Of a stretch of 64,000 nt of DNA, positions 17,430 through 26,008 are shown in pieces. Each line of letters starts with the position of its first letter. The first letter of the stretch is position 1. The notes below the pieces were generated by a model. It made no database searches and was not told the origin of the DNA. It saw only the letters and a program-made list of their open reading frames with translations. A program made the translations under genes and the position numbers. The DNA is taken from the NCBI GenBank assembly GCA_013178275.1, contig JABLWZ010000004.1, positions 124,001 through 188,000 of the forward strand, read 5' to 3'. This DNA is from Bacillota bacterium (GTDB lineage Bacteria; Bacillota; Ch66; Ch109).

Positions 17430-18176
17430 ATGAACCTGATCGACAAGAACCGATTCCAGTCCACCGCAGCGTTTCTAGCCAAAACCTACGAGGGCGGCGC
17501 TATCATCTTCACCACCGACTACAACCACTACGATTTCGTGTTCAAAAAAGACCTCGATATCCCGGAAATAGAGACGGGAGCGGCTGTTACCCAGGGGGGC
17601 TTCCTGGACCGGTGCCTGAACACCGGCGAGGAGGTCGAGGGCCGGATCGCCCGCAGCGTTTATGGGATACGCTTAAAGGTGATCGCCAGTCCGGTCTTCT
17701 CCAAGGATGACCCGGGAAAGGTCATCGGAGCCTGTGGGGTCTATGTCACCCGGCTGCACCCGCTGGCTCAGGCGTTCGATGATTTTGCCCCGCTGGTGGC
17801 AGGAATCCTGCCCGAGGGAGCCTGGGTGGGCATAACCGACCTGCAGCAGGTGGCCTACCGCTGCGGGACCGAGAAGTTCGACCTGGAGGATCTTCAGGTG
17901 GGCACCCCGATCCATGACGTGGACCTGGCCTGGGCAGCTATCAATCAGAAGCAGCGGCTGGAAAGCGAGGTCGAGACCAAGGAACACGGCATCGTGCGCA
18001 CCATCCGCATCCCTCTGAAGGACGCTGAGACCGGCAGCGTGGTGGGGACCTTCGGCATCACCTACCCCCACAACCTGCCCCGGGAACTGAAGGAGATGGC
18101 GCAGAAGGCCGCCAATTCCTCCTCCGGGCTAGACAGCCTGGCGGACCGGCTGCTGAAGCTGAGCCGGATCGTCTAG
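17430..18176 (+). CDS. Soluble sensor-like protein with two related modules
   Basis: A 248-residue protein without membrane segments. Two halves each contain a similar strand set: RLKVIASPVFSKDDPGKVIGACGVYV (near 75-100) and RTIRIPLKDAETGSVVGTFGITYP (near 190-215). This suggests tandem PAS-like sensory modules of the kind seen before methyl-accepting or kinase domains, but no output domain follows. It may act as a stand-alone ligand sensor; this is inference. Start 17430 is chosen for the strong AAAGGGGGG upstream; in-frame ATGs at 17322 and 17397 lack ribosome sites. Confidence 0.55.
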   Translation: MNLIDKNRFQSTAAFLAKTYEGGAIIFTTDYNHYDFVFKKDLDIPEIETGAAVTQGGFLDRCLNTGEEVEGRIARSVYGIRLKVIASPVFSKDDPGKVIGACGVYVTRLHPLAQAFDDFAPLVAGILPEGAWVGITDLQQVAYRCGTEKFDLEDLQVGTPIHDVDLAWAAINQKQRLESEVETKEHGIVRTIRIPLKDAETGSVVGTFGITYPHNLPRELKEMAQKAANSSSGLDSLADRLLKLSRIV

Positions 18177-18420
18177 TCCGGTATTACACCATGACTTATT
18201 TAGATACCCATAGTTGATCCAGAGAAGGTCAATTCGTTAAATACAGGTTGCTTAGTACATTGCTTATAATCTAAGTTGGAATTTAGATACCACATCCTAA
18301 AAGCAATGTTTAAGTCTATCGCTACTTCTCGCGTGACTCAGACCTTCGGAGGAGACCTCGCCGTCGATGCTCTGATCTCCATAGAGTACCGGCAGATAAC
18401 TGATCTGCTGAAAGTGGAAA
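18177..18420. other. Intergenic stretch with no recognised gene
   Basis: Between the sensor-like gene and the lipoprotein terminator. A plus-strand frame from 18276 runs through the terminator and has no convincing ribosome site. Nothing else was recognised. Confidence 0.35.
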
Positions 18421-18449
18421 AACCGCCCGTGGCCGTTCCCCGGGCGGTT
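18421..18449 (-). terminator. Terminator of the lipoprotein gene
   Basis: AACCGCCCG/CGGGCGGTT, a 9-bp stem with an 11-base loop, followed on the minus strand by TTTCC. It lies 28 bases past the stop at 18477. Confidence 0.75.
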
Positions 18450-18476
18450 CTTTCGGTTCACCCCATCATTGTTCTA

Positions 18477-19547
18477 TCAGGGGGCAGGGGTGATGATAGT
18501 CCCTGCCTTGACCGTGCCGGCGTTTCGTTCGGGCACGAAAAGAACCTTATCCGGCTGTTTCAGGTACTGGTCGATCAGGGCCGTCCCACCCACGGTTATC
18601 TGTAAATCTCCTTCCGACACGGTCCGGTTTACAGTCACCCGGATGTCCTTCAGTATCACCTTGGAGGGTGCGGAGCTGGCAGACTTGACGGGAATCCGCA
18701 GCTTATCCTGTTCGGAGAACAGACGGGCCTGGCCGAAGGAGGTGTCTATCTCGATGTCCCCCACCACTTCAACCTTGGGCAGCCCGCTGAAGGTCACCCC
18801 CTTCGGGGCGATGAGTTCTATATAACTTTGCGGTCCTCCCGAGGTGGTGTCGTTTTTGATCAGGTTTTGATCCGTGACAGCCATAATATTCGCCTGGCTG
18901 CCGATCATCCCGGCCTTTACCTCGGCGATGGTGATATCCCCGATAGCCTGTCGGGCAACTCCAATCTTCAGGTCCCGGGTGGTGGCGGAGACGTTCAGGC
19001 CGGGAACCACCTGGGCTAGGGTGACTTCACTGGCCAGGCCGTCACTCCCGCTAACCTTCGTCTTGACTTCGCCGCTGAAGTCGGTCTTGGTGATTATGCT
19101 TCCGCCTCTAAAGTACAGCTTGGCGGCATCGGAGGACTCCGCCGCCCCTCCCGCGAAGGAGGCGGTGTACTTGATGGTTCTGGCGTCCGGGCTGGTGGAG
19201 GTCCAGGAACCATTGGTCCCCCCACTGACGGATTTTGCGCTGTCGAGAGCCGGGACGGCAGACCAGCACGCTCCTTCCGGGAGCTGCAGGGTAATAGTCT
19301 GGCCGGCCTTTAAGCTACCCTTGGCCGACTCCTCGATAATCAGCTCGGCGACTCTCTGATCGATCTTACCGGCATAGATGTCAGGTGCGTCACCAGTCTT
19401 AAATGCTACCGCTTTCTGCTGGTTGTCCGCCGGGGCGCTGGTATCGACGGGTTTCTGACCGCAGGCTGAAAGCAGCGATGCCAGCATGAGGCATATCAAT
19501 ACCGCACCCAGGATTGACCAACCGCTGGAAAACCCTTTTTCTCTCAC
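18477..19547 (-). CDS. Surface lipoprotein of unknown function (356 aa)
   Basis: Begins with a lipoprotein signal (ILGAVLICLMLASLLSACGQK; lipobox Cys near residue 29), so it is exported and membrane-anchored. The mature part is beta-rich with two similar halves. TLQLPEGACW... and SYIELIAPKGVTF share an 'LxxPxGxxF/W' pattern, as in surface proteins carrying a copper-amine-oxidase-N-like or adhesin scaffold. No catalytic motif was recognised. GGAGGGATAG precedes the ATG. It is monocistronic with its own terminator. Confidence 0.7.
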   Translation of the reverse strand: MREKGFSSGWSILGAVLICLMLASLLSACGQKPVDTSAPADNQQKAVAFKTGDAPDIYAGKIDQRVAELIIEESAKGSLKAGQTITLQLPEGACWSAVPALDSAKSVSGGTNGSWTSTSPDARTIKYTASFAGGAAESSDAAKLYFRGGSIITKTDFSGEVKTKVSGSDGLASEVTLAQVVPGLNVSATTRDLKIGVARQAIGDITIAEVKAGMIGSQANIMAVTDQNLIKNDTTSGGPQSYIELIAPKGVTFSGLPKVEVVGDIEIDTSFGQARLFSEQDKLRIPVKSASSAPSKVILKDIRVTVNRTVSEGDLQITVGGTALIDQYLKQPDKVLFVPERNAGTVKAGTIITPAP

Positions 19548-19750
19548 GGCTATCCCTCCGTTTTATTTTTAGTTTAACTAGTTCGACACTAGCGGCCGAC
19601 ATACCTTCTTTGATTGGCGGTTGCACTGAGACCCGCCGGCGTAAGCGGGCAGCCAAGCCTCTATCGTCCGCTCCCGACGGCCCTGCCACTTTAGTATCGC
19701 ATCCGTCTCGATCATTATCTCTCCGGCCGGGCTGGTATTTTATTCAATAA
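19548..19750 (-). promoter_or_regulatory. GC-rich leader upstream of the lipoprotein gene
   Basis: The minus strand contains overlapping GC hairpins (GGCGG/CCGCC at 19616-19637 and CCCGC/GCGGG at 19632-19649) that could exchange pairing. It matches no riboswitch class that I recognise. The remaining bases to 19834 are AT-rich and probably hold the promoter of the GGDEF gene. Confidence 0.3.
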
Positions 19751-19834
19751 TTAATTCCATCTTTATAATATTACATAGAGGAAAATGTAAAATATCGTAG
19801 AACTATTAAATTAAAATATTATGGAGGAATTGGC

Positions 19835-21598
19835 TTGAGCAGCAGCGGCCGCGAAGTTAAGCTTTATCAAGACCTGGAATACAACCTCGCCTACTTCCTG
19901 CCCCAGGTGGTCTTCGAGGCCAACCAGGAGGGGAGGCTGGTCTTTGCCAACCGCAACGGTTTCAATGTATTTGGCTACAACGAGGTTGACTTCGTGGAGG
20001 GTATGTACCTCCTCGACCTGATCATCCCCGAGGACCGGGAGCGGGCCCAAGAGAGAATAAAGTTATGCCTCAGCGGCAGCCCGGTGAACATCGGGCAGTA
20101 TACCATCCTCCGCAAGGACGGAAGCACCTTCCCGGCCCTCGTCAGCTCATCCCCGATAACCGACGCCGAGGGAAAACCCGCAATAGTGGGTGTGGTCGTG
20201 GACATCACGGATTACCACCAGATACAGGAAAGGCTCATCATCAGCGAGACCCAGCTGCAGAAGCAGGTCAGCTACCTCAACACCCTGATCGAAAACATGA
20301 ACGAGGCCTTTCTTACCTACGACACCCAGGGCCGCATCACCTTCGTCAACAAGAAGACCTGTGAATACACGGGCTACCATACGTCCGAGATGCTGGGGAA
20401 AAGTGTCCTCGAACTGATTCACCCCGAAAAACGTGGGATGGTGGCGGAGAAGGTTCGCCAGCGCATCGATTCGGGCCCCCCGGACAGCTACGAGACCATC
20501 GTCATGCACAAAAGCGGCGACATTAGGATCATGCTGCTGAACTCCTCCCCGATCCTGGAGGATGGAGTCATCCAGGGCGGCATGGTCGTGGCCGAGGATA
20601 TCACCGAGCGCCGCAAGGTTGAAGAGGCGCTGAAGCAGTCTGAGCAGCGCCAGGCCGATATCATCAACTTTCTTCCCGATCCGACCTTCGCCATCAACCT
20701 GGAGGGCCGGGTCATCGCCTGGAACCTAGCCATGGAGGAGATGACCGGGTACCGGGTGGAAGATATGCTGGGGTGCGGGAATTATGAATACTCCCTCCCC
20801 TTTTTCGAAACCCGCCAGCCGATGCTGGCGGACATCCTGATCAATCCAGACCTTGAGATAAAGGACCGGTACAACATCCTGAAAAGGGAAAAGGGGGTCC
20901 TGGTCGCGGAGGGAGAGAGCTGGATACACCACGCCGGGGGTGGAGAAAAGCGATCCGCCTACCTGTGGGTAATAGCCAGTCTGCTGTACGACTCCCAGGG
21001 CCGCATCGCCGGGGCCATTGAGACCATCCGCGACATCACGGAGCGGAGAAAAACCGAGGAGCAGCTACGCTACCTGACCCTCCACGACTTTCTGACCGGC
21101 CTCTACAACCGAACCTTCTTCGAGGAGGAGATGCGCCGCCTGTCCTGTGGAAGGCACCGGCCGGTGGGACTCGTCATCTGCGACGTGAACGGTCTGAAGC
21201 TGGTCAACGACACCCGGGGCCACGACTCGGGGGACGAGCTTTTGAAGGCTGTCGCCCAGGTGCTGAGACAGAGCTTCCGCGAGAACGACACCGTAGCCCG
21301 GATCGGGGGGGACGAGTTCGCCATCCTGATGCCGTCGAGTCCGCTGTCGGCGCTGGAAAACGCGGTCTGTCGGATCAAAGAGGCTATAGCGAGACACAAC
21401 GATCAGCACTCCGAGCTGCCGCTTTCGATCTCGATCGGCTACGCGGCTACCGATGAATCTCCGCCCGATATGGCCAGCCTGTTCAAGGAGGCCGACAACC
21501 AGATGTACCGGCAGAAGCTTTCCAACAGCCGCCTCGCCCGCAACGCGCTGGTCAACTCTCTGATGAACGATGTCCTGGAAAAGCTGAAGAACGGATAA
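19835..21598 (+). CDS. PAS-PAS-PAS-GGDEF diguanylate cyclase
   Basis: A 587-residue cytoplasmic enzyme. Three PAS domains (about 15-135, 145-265, 270-400), each ending in a DIT-type motif, precede a GGDEF domain (about 410-575). The catalytic motif is intact (ARIGGDEFAILMP, near residue 490), and an RxxD inhibitory site (REND) lies five residues upstream. It should make c-di-GMP from two GTP and be feedback-inhibited. The start is TTG 19835, set by GGAGG seven or eight bases before; the ATG at 19821 is out of frame. The ComFB pair and a PilZ gene lie just downstream. Confidence 0.93.
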   Translation: MSSSGREVKLYQDLEYNLAYFLPQVVFEANQEGRLVFANRNGFNVFGYNEVDFVEGMYLLDLIIPEDRERAQERIKLCLSGSPVNIGQYTILRKDGSTFPALVSSSPITDAEGKPAIVGVVVDITDYHQIQERLIISETQLQKQVSYLNTLIENMNEAFLTYDTQGRITFVNKKTCEYTGYHTSEMLGKSVLELIHPEKRGMVAEKVRQRIDSGPPDSYETIVMHKSGDIRIMLLNSSPILEDGVIQGGMVVAEDITERRKVEEALKQSEQRQADIINFLPDPTFAINLEGRVIAWNLAMEEMTGYRVEDMLGCGNYEYSLPFFETRQPMLADILINPDLEIKDRYNILKREKGVLVAEGESWIHHAGGGEKRSAYLWVIASLLYDSQGRIAGAIETIRDITERRKTEEQLRYLTLHDFLTGLYNRTFFEEEMRRLSCGRHRPVGLVICDVNGLKLVNDTRGHDSGDELLKAVAQVLRQSFRENDTVARIGGDEFAILMPSSPLSALENAVCRIKEAIARHNDQHSELPLSISIGYAATDESPPDMASLFKEADNQMYRQKLSNSRLARNALVNSLMNDVLEKLKNG

Positions 21599-21606
21599 TG
21601 GCGTCG

Positions 21607-21639
21607 TTTTCTCCGGCCGTTGTAAAAAAACGGAGAAAA
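21607..21639. repeat. Hairpin after the GGDEF gene
   Basis: TTTTCTCCG/CGGAGAAAA with a 15-base loop. There is no following U-run on the plus strand, so termination is uncertain. Confidence 0.4.
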
Positions 21640-21744
21640 TCCAAAAAAAGTTTGAAAAAAAGTTGTGCAATTGAATACAGATGAGTTAGTATAAAATGAG
21701 GAGAAACCTGTGGAAACATTGAGTATATGGATGGTGATAGGTTG

Positions 21745-21903
21745 ATGGCGGCCATGAAGATTCCGGTCGCTGCCTTGGTGCTGATCTTCGGCTTTGTTAT
21801 CTGCAGTTGGGATCGTAACAAGAACGTGATTGACGACACCTTTATGAAGCGCTTTTACCGCCGCCGGACCCGACGCAGCTTCAACAGCACCAGGACACTC
21901 TAA
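21745..21903 (+). CDS. Small basic membrane protein (about 52 aa)
   Basis: Encodes one hydrophobic segment (IPVAALVLIFGFVICSW) followed by a highly basic tail with FYRRRTRRS. This looks like a small single-span membrane protein anchored by its positive C-terminus. The start is uncertain: ATG 21727, TTG 21742, ATG 21745 and ATG 21754 are all in frame, and none has a strong ribosome site. It lies between the GGDEF and ComFB genes on the same strand. No family is recognised. Confidence 0.45.
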   Translation: MAAMKIPVAALVLIFGFVICSWDRNKNVIDDTFMKRFYRRRTRRSFNSTRTL

Positions 21904-22019
21904 CCGCGAGACTCGATCGGTTATCCGGTTCGTTTTTCAGCGAGTACTTCAGCGGGACAGGTGGTCCGTGTTCACTTATCTGTATTTTAATCTATCATTT
22001 TGTCTGATTTTTTAGTAAG

Positions 22020-22035
22020 CTAGATTATAATCTAG
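22020..22035 (+). promoter_or_regulatory. 16-bp palindrome overlapping a -10 box
   Basis: CTAGATTATAATCTAG is a perfect palindrome with TATAAT at its centre, about 50 bases before the first ComFB gene. It could be an operator over the promoter. The -35 box is weak (TTGTCT, 20-base spacing). Confidence 0.4.
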
Positions 22036-22085
22036 TTATTTTTTTCCTTATGGTGGCGATCTTAATTGAGAAAAGGTGATAAATA

Positions 22086-22376
22086 GTGTATATCGCCAAA
22101 AACGTGGTCGAGGACCTGGTCTGGGAAAAGCTGTTCGAGATCATCGCGGTCAACCCACTGAAGTGCAACTGCAGCAAGTGTGTGGTCGACATCGTGGCCT
22201 ACGCGCTAAACGAGTTGAAGCCCCACTACGTCACCACCATGCGCGGCGAGGCCATCGTCAAGACTAACGCCCTGAACGCGCAGGTATTGGCCGACGTCGT
22301 CAAGGTGCTGAGCCGGGGGATCATGCTGGTGGGGGAAAACCCTAAGCACAGCGATGTGGACCTGGTGAAGAGGTAG
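22086..22376 (+). CDS. ComFB-family protein, copy 1
   Basis: A 96-residue protein of the late-competence ComFB family: KNVVEDLVWEKLFEII at the start, the CNCSKCVVDIVAYALNELKPHYV core near residues 28-50, and a C-terminal LADVVKVLSRGIMLV helix. The paired CxCxxC cysteines suggest a metal or redox site. Cyanobacterial ComFB relatives have been reported to bind c-di-GMP. The neighbouring diguanylate cyclase and PilZ genes make a signalling role plausible, but it is inference here. The GTG start is set by AAAAGGTGAT. Confidence 0.82.
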   Translation: MYIAKNVVEDLVWEKLFEIIAVNPLKCNCSKCVVDIVAYALNELKPHYVTTMRGEAIVKTNALNAQVLADVVKVLSRGIMLVGENPKHSDVDLVKR

Positions 22377-22477
22377 ACGCCGATCTGCTCTTTGGGGGCA
22401 ATCCCGAACTGCCCGGAGGTAGGACTGGAAGGTCAATGCATCCATCGCGGCAATACAGGTTGCAGGAGGAATTTGTT

Positions 22478-22768
22478 TTGTGGCCGATTAAAAACGTCAA
22501 CGAGGAACTGCTCTGGGACCGGCTGGCGGTCCTGCTCGCCGATGTCTCACTCGCCTGTGGTTGTGACAAGTGCAAGGCCGATATCGTGGCCTACGCCCTG
22601 AACGAACTGAAACCAAACTACGCCACCTCTCAGAAAGGTATCGAACTCATCAAGCGGAACGTGATCGACCTCCAGCTCCACGTCGATATGGTGTCCGCCC
22701 TGAGCCGGGGAATCTCGATCGTGTCGAGTAATCCCCGCCATATCATCGACAATAAGTGCACTGGTTGA
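22478..22768 (+). CDS. ComFB-family protein, copy 2
   Basis: A 96-residue tandem paralog of the preceding gene with the same architecture: KNVNEELLWDRL, CGCDKCKADIVAYALNELKPNYA, and VDMVSALSRGISIV. The cysteine motif is conserved (CGCDKC versus CNCSKC), while the surface residues have diverged, so the two may bind different partners. The start is TTG 22478, seven bases after GGAGGA; an in-frame ATG at 22436 has no ribosome site. It is separated from copy 1 by about 100 bases and is likely cotranscribed. Confidence 0.8.
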   Translation: MWPIKNVNEELLWDRLAVLLADVSLACGCDKCKADIVAYALNELKPNYATSQKGIELIKRNVIDLQLHVDMVSALSRGISIVSSNPRHIIDNKCTG

Positions 22769-22797
22769 TAATCCACCAAGCATCCAGTAGATAGAAA

Positions 22798-22843
22798 AGG
22801 ACCAGGAGCCGGGCCACCAACCGGCCCCACCTGATCCCGGTCC
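22798..22843 (-). terminator. Terminator between the convergent ComFB and PilZ genes
   Basis: AGGACC...GGTCCT outer arms with an inner GGCC/GGCC stem. On the minus strand it is followed by TTTTCTATC, so it mainly serves the PilZ gene. It may also stop the ComFB transcript. Confidence 0.6.
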
Positions 22844-22867
22844 TCCGATTCGGCTGTTTCGGTTCCG

Positions 22868-23542
22868 CTAGAGCACACCCCGCTTGATGAGTTCCCGCTG
22901 GCGCTCAAACACGAAGCGTGTTATCTGGCCCCGCTCCCGGTTGTCGACCCCCTGGAATTCCACCGCCACCCGGAAGGGACGCACCCTTTCCTCAACCTGT
23001 TTGGAGACCCGGACCACTCTCCCGAGCAGTTCCATCCCTTCCCCCGGGTTCAGTGAGAACTTGAGGACCAGGAATGACCCCGGGTTGATTTCCTGGTGAG
23101 TGGCGAGGAGCATGCCGCCGCCGCTGATGTCGATGGTCTTCGCTTCCACGGGAGCTGGTTCCGAGCCGTCATCGGTTAAAAGCAGGTAGCTGAGGTTGAG
23201 AACCGCCGGCACCCGCACCCAGGCCCTTCGCTGCAGACGGGTCGCCTTGGCCGGCAGCTCGACCAGCAGCATCGGGATCGGATGGCGGACCCGACGCAGG
23301 ACCTTGGAGGAAAAGCTGCAGTTCAAGTCCCGGGACGCTATCTGCACCTCGATATTGGCCCCTTCGCTCAATGCGACCAGGGCCCCCTGTTTGATCGGCG
23401 CCGCGAGCATCAGGTGGGATTCACCCACCTCCTCGATGCGGCTCTGGTAAAGGCCTCGGCTCCCCGAGTCCTTGACCACTATGGAAACCAACAGGTTGGG
23501 TTTCAGGTCTTTCTGCAGAAGGTATATCTCGTCTTCGGGCAA
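22868..23542 (-). CDS. PilZ-domain c-di-GMP receptor (YcgR/YpfA-like)
   Basis: A 224-residue cytoplasmic protein with an N-terminal YcgR-like beta domain (about 1-95) and a C-terminal PilZ domain (about 100-220). The c-di-GMP-binding motifs are both present: the RxxxR-type LQRRAWVRVPA near residue 105, and DISGGGMLL near residue 140. Such proteins commonly slow flagellar rotation or regulate pili and exopolysaccharide on binding c-di-GMP. It lies convergent with the ComFB pair. The ATG at 23542 has GGGGGGAT-like SD sequence upstream. Confidence 0.9.
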   Translation of the reverse strand: MPEDEIYLLQKDLKPNLLVSIVVKDSGSRGLYQSRIEEVGESHLMLAAPIKQGALVALSEGANIEVQIASRDLNCSFSSKVLRRVRHPIPMLLVELPAKATRLQRRAWVRVPAVLNLSYLLLTDDGSEPAPVEAKTIDISGGGMLLATHQEINPGSFLVLKFSLNPGEGMELLGRVVRVSKQVEERVRPFRVAVEFQGVDNRERGQITRFVFERQRELIKRGVL

Positions 23543-23725
23543 GGTCCAAATCCCCCCAAGTTAAAGATCGTGATAACCAGAAGTTCCATTATTTATATTA
23601 TCACTATCTGTTAAATTTAAAAGTATCCTGGGGTTAAAAAAAGACCCGCCGGTCTGTCTTTGTCCATTCTTACAGGACCGGTCCGGTGTCCTTAGGCTGG
23701 CGATAGACAGCCTGGGGTCTCACGC

Positions 23726-24544
23726 TCAGTGAAGGTTCTTGGTCAGGTCTCCCAGGTTATAGACCCTGACCCGGGGGAGTTCGTAGACGCGGCTCTCTTC
23801 CTTGACCGGTCCGGGGGTTACCGTGACCGCTCCCATATAACCCGCCATCTTCGCCTCCTGGATAGCGGTGAGGTTGTACTGCCCCGAGGGGTAGCAGAAA
23901 CTTGTCACTTCTGTCCCCAGGGCACCCTCCAGCAGCTGTTTGGAGTTTCGTATCTCTTTGCGCTGAACCTCCCGCCCTGCCTTTTTCAGGTCGGCGTGGC
24001 TCATCGAGTGGGAGCCGAACTCTATGCCGTAATCCCTCATCTCCGTTATCTGATCCAGGTTCAGGTAGCCCCGGCGGCCGATCTGGTTCACTATCAGGAA
24101 CACTGTTGCCCGCATGCCGCGCTCTTTCAGGAGCGGGAACGCCGCCAGGTAGTTGTCGTCGTAACCGTCATCAAGGGTGATGATGACCGGCTTGGCCGGC
24201 AGGGGACCACAGGTCGCCCGGGCTATCAGGTAGTCTTTCAGGGTGACGGAGGTATAGCCCTTAGCCTTCAACCAGTCGAGATGGCGGGCGAACTCGGCTG
24301 GCGATACACACAGGCGGTTGGTGGGGTTGACCGAGATGCTGTGGTACATCAGCACCGGGATCTGGGCCGGCAGCACCGCCGGGGCCGTGGACTCGGTCAC
24401 CGCTTCCGCTGCCGATCCCTCCATGCTGATCGGTCGCGAACCGGGGAAAACCAGCACCATAAGTATCGCGATCAGCATCACGAGGCTGGTCGTCAAAGCA
24501 AGGTTGAGCCTCAACAGTTTGCCCTGGTCGTTCCAAATCTGCAA
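23726..24544 (-). CDS. Exported polysaccharide deacetylase (NodB homology domain)
   Basis: A 272-residue protein with an N-terminal membrane anchor/signal (LALTTSLVMLIAILMVLVF) and an extracellular CE4 domain. The motifs are intact: VLMYHSI, TLDDGYDDNY (catalytic Asp pair), SHSMSHADL (zinc-binding His pair) and FCYPSGQYN. It should remove N-acetyl groups from peptidoglycan or another cell-surface glycan. A sigma-A promoter lies upstream (24593-24622). It appears monocistronic. Confidence 0.9.
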   Translation of the reverse strand: MQIWNDQGKLLRLNLALTTSLVMLIAILMVLVFPGSRPISMEGSAAEAVTESTAPAVLPAQIPVLMYHSISVNPTNRLCVSPAEFARHLDWLKAKGYTSVTLKDYLIARATCGPLPAKPVIITLDDGYDDNYLAAFPLLKERGMRATVFLIVNQIGRRGYLNLDQITEMRDYGIEFGSHSMSHADLKKAGREVQRKEIRNSKQLLEGALGTEVTSFCYPSGQYNLTAIQEAKMAGYMGAVTVTPGPVKEESRVYELPRVRVYNLGDLTKNLH

Positions 24545-24592
24545 CCGATAACCTCCCGACCTGGCTCCCCGAAAAATAATTGTTTAATTACA

Positions 24593-24622
24593 ATTTTATT
24601 TTTCCCAATCATTTCCTGTCAA
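24593..24622 (-). promoter_or_regulatory. Sigma-A type promoter of the deacetylase gene
   Basis: Minus strand TTGACA (24622-24617) and TAAAAT (24598-24593), 18 bases apart, about 50 bases upstream of the ATG. Confidence 0.6.
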
Positions 24623-24816
24623 TGTTTATAATCAAAAATTAATATAAAAATTACATACTTCTGGCGGTCCCTTGCCAGTACTGATTTTCAGCTATCCATC
24701 CACGACGGTGGCGTTTTTGACAGGTAGGAATTTCTAAGAAAATGTAGAATTAACTATAGCACAAAAAAATACTGCCAGGCTTTTTTTCGACCATAAATAA
24801 CTTGGAGGTATAAAAC

Positions 24817-25941
24817 TTGCAGACCGGACGACTGATACCACTCGCCAAGTCTCTCGTCGCAGTCCCGGTTACCGTACTCGGCTTAAGCCTGATGCTGGCG
24901 GTCTCACCTTCGCCAGCCGCCGCCGTGGATACCCTGACAGCACCGACAACCACTGCCCCGGCGGCATCCTTATCCATCCCGACCCCTACATACACGTCAA
25001 CCCCGCAAACTCCGGCCGCGGCAGCGGCTTTAAAACCGGTCTCGGCCCAACCATCCGGGTCTACCGCACCGCCGGCGGCCTCGAACGCCGCGCCGGCCTC
25101 CGGTTCATCGACCGCGGCGCCGGCAGGCGCGACGCCCCCGGCGCCTCCCAAGGAGCTGATAATGCCCAACTGCCCGGGTGTAAACCTCCGCAGCGGCCCT
25201 GACGTCAAAAATGAGATACTGATCGAAATCGACCTCAGTGATACCGTGCCGGTCCTGGAGGAAAAAGGGGACTGGTACAAGGTGGAGTACAAGGGGGTGA
25301 CCGGCTGGGTAGCTGGCTGGGTGGTTACCAAGTGTTCCGCCTCTCTGGCGGGCAAGCTGATCGTGATCGACCCCGGCCACGGTGGAGTGGACTCTGGTGC
25401 GGTCGGGCGTACCGGTTTGAAGGAGAAAGAGGTCAACCTGGACATCGCCCAGCGGCTGGGAAAACTGCTGCGCGAGCAGGGGGCCAGGGTCGTTTTGACC
25501 CGGGAGACCGACGTCTTTATCCCACTGTACGACCGGCCGGCCCTGGCCAACCGCCTGCACGCCGACCTGTTCCTCAGCGTCCACGCCGACTCCACCTCCA
25601 AGAGCGACATCAACGGCACCAGCACCTACTACTACCGAAGCCCTGAACCCAGCCGCCAGGGAATCTTCGACCGCAGCATCACGCTGGCCAAGGACGTCCA
25701 GAAGTCGCTGATATCCGGGCTCAGCATCACCGACCGTGGGGTTAAAAAGAGCCCCGGGATAGGGTTCGCGGTACTCCGCGAAAGCCTGATGCCCTCGATA
25801 CTGGTCGAGACCGCTTTCCTCTCCAACAGCTCGGACGAGGCCAAACTCAAAAGTCCCGATTTCCGCCAGTCGACCGCTGTCTTCATCGCCCGCGGCCTGA
25901 CCGACTACTTCAAGTCACTGGCGAGCCCGGTAAGGTTTTAA
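24817..25941 (+). CDS. Secreted N-acetylmuramoyl-L-alanine amidase with SH3 domain
   Basis: A 374-residue exported cell-wall hydrolase. It has a signal peptide (VPVTVLGLSLMLAV...AAA), an Ala/Pro/Thr-rich linker (about 40-110), and a bacterial SH3 domain (about 115-170; GVNLRSGP, GDWYKVEY, GWVAGWVV). A C-terminal Amidase_3 domain follows with VIDPGHGGVDSGA near residue 186, KEKEVNLDIA, SVHADS and the catalytic Glu in ILVETAFLSN. It should cleave the MurNAc-L-Ala bond. The start is TTG 24817, nine bases after TTGGAGG. Confidence 0.93.
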   Translation: MQTGRLIPLAKSLVAVPVTVLGLSLMLAVSPSPAAAVDTLTAPTTTAPAASLSIPTPTYTSTPQTPAAAAALKPVSAQPSGSTAPPAASNAAPASGSSTAAPAGATPPAPPKELIMPNCPGVNLRSGPDVKNEILIEIDLSDTVPVLEEKGDWYKVEYKGVTGWVAGWVVTKCSASLAGKLIVIDPGHGGVDSGAVGRTGLKEKEVNLDIAQRLGKLLREQGARVVLTRETDVFIPLYDRPALANRLHADLFLSVHADSTSKSDINGTSTYYYRSPEPSRQGIFDRSITLAKDVQKSLISGLSITDRGVKKSPGIGFAVLRESLMPSILVETAFLSNSSDEAKLKSPDFRQSTAVFIARGLTDYFKSLASPVRF

Positions 25942-26008
25942 GGGCCGGGGATCGGACTGGGTGCCCGCGCACCGCTTCAACTCCTCGACGAACTTCATCT
26001 GCTGCAAC

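Noticed and set aside
18276..18605. 109-codon plus-strand frame
   Set aside because: Crosses the lipoprotein terminator and its gene; no ribosome site.
19600..19660. Possible c-di-GMP riboswitch upstream of the lipoprotein gene
   Set aside because: GC hairpins are present, but the conserved GEMM core sequences were not found.
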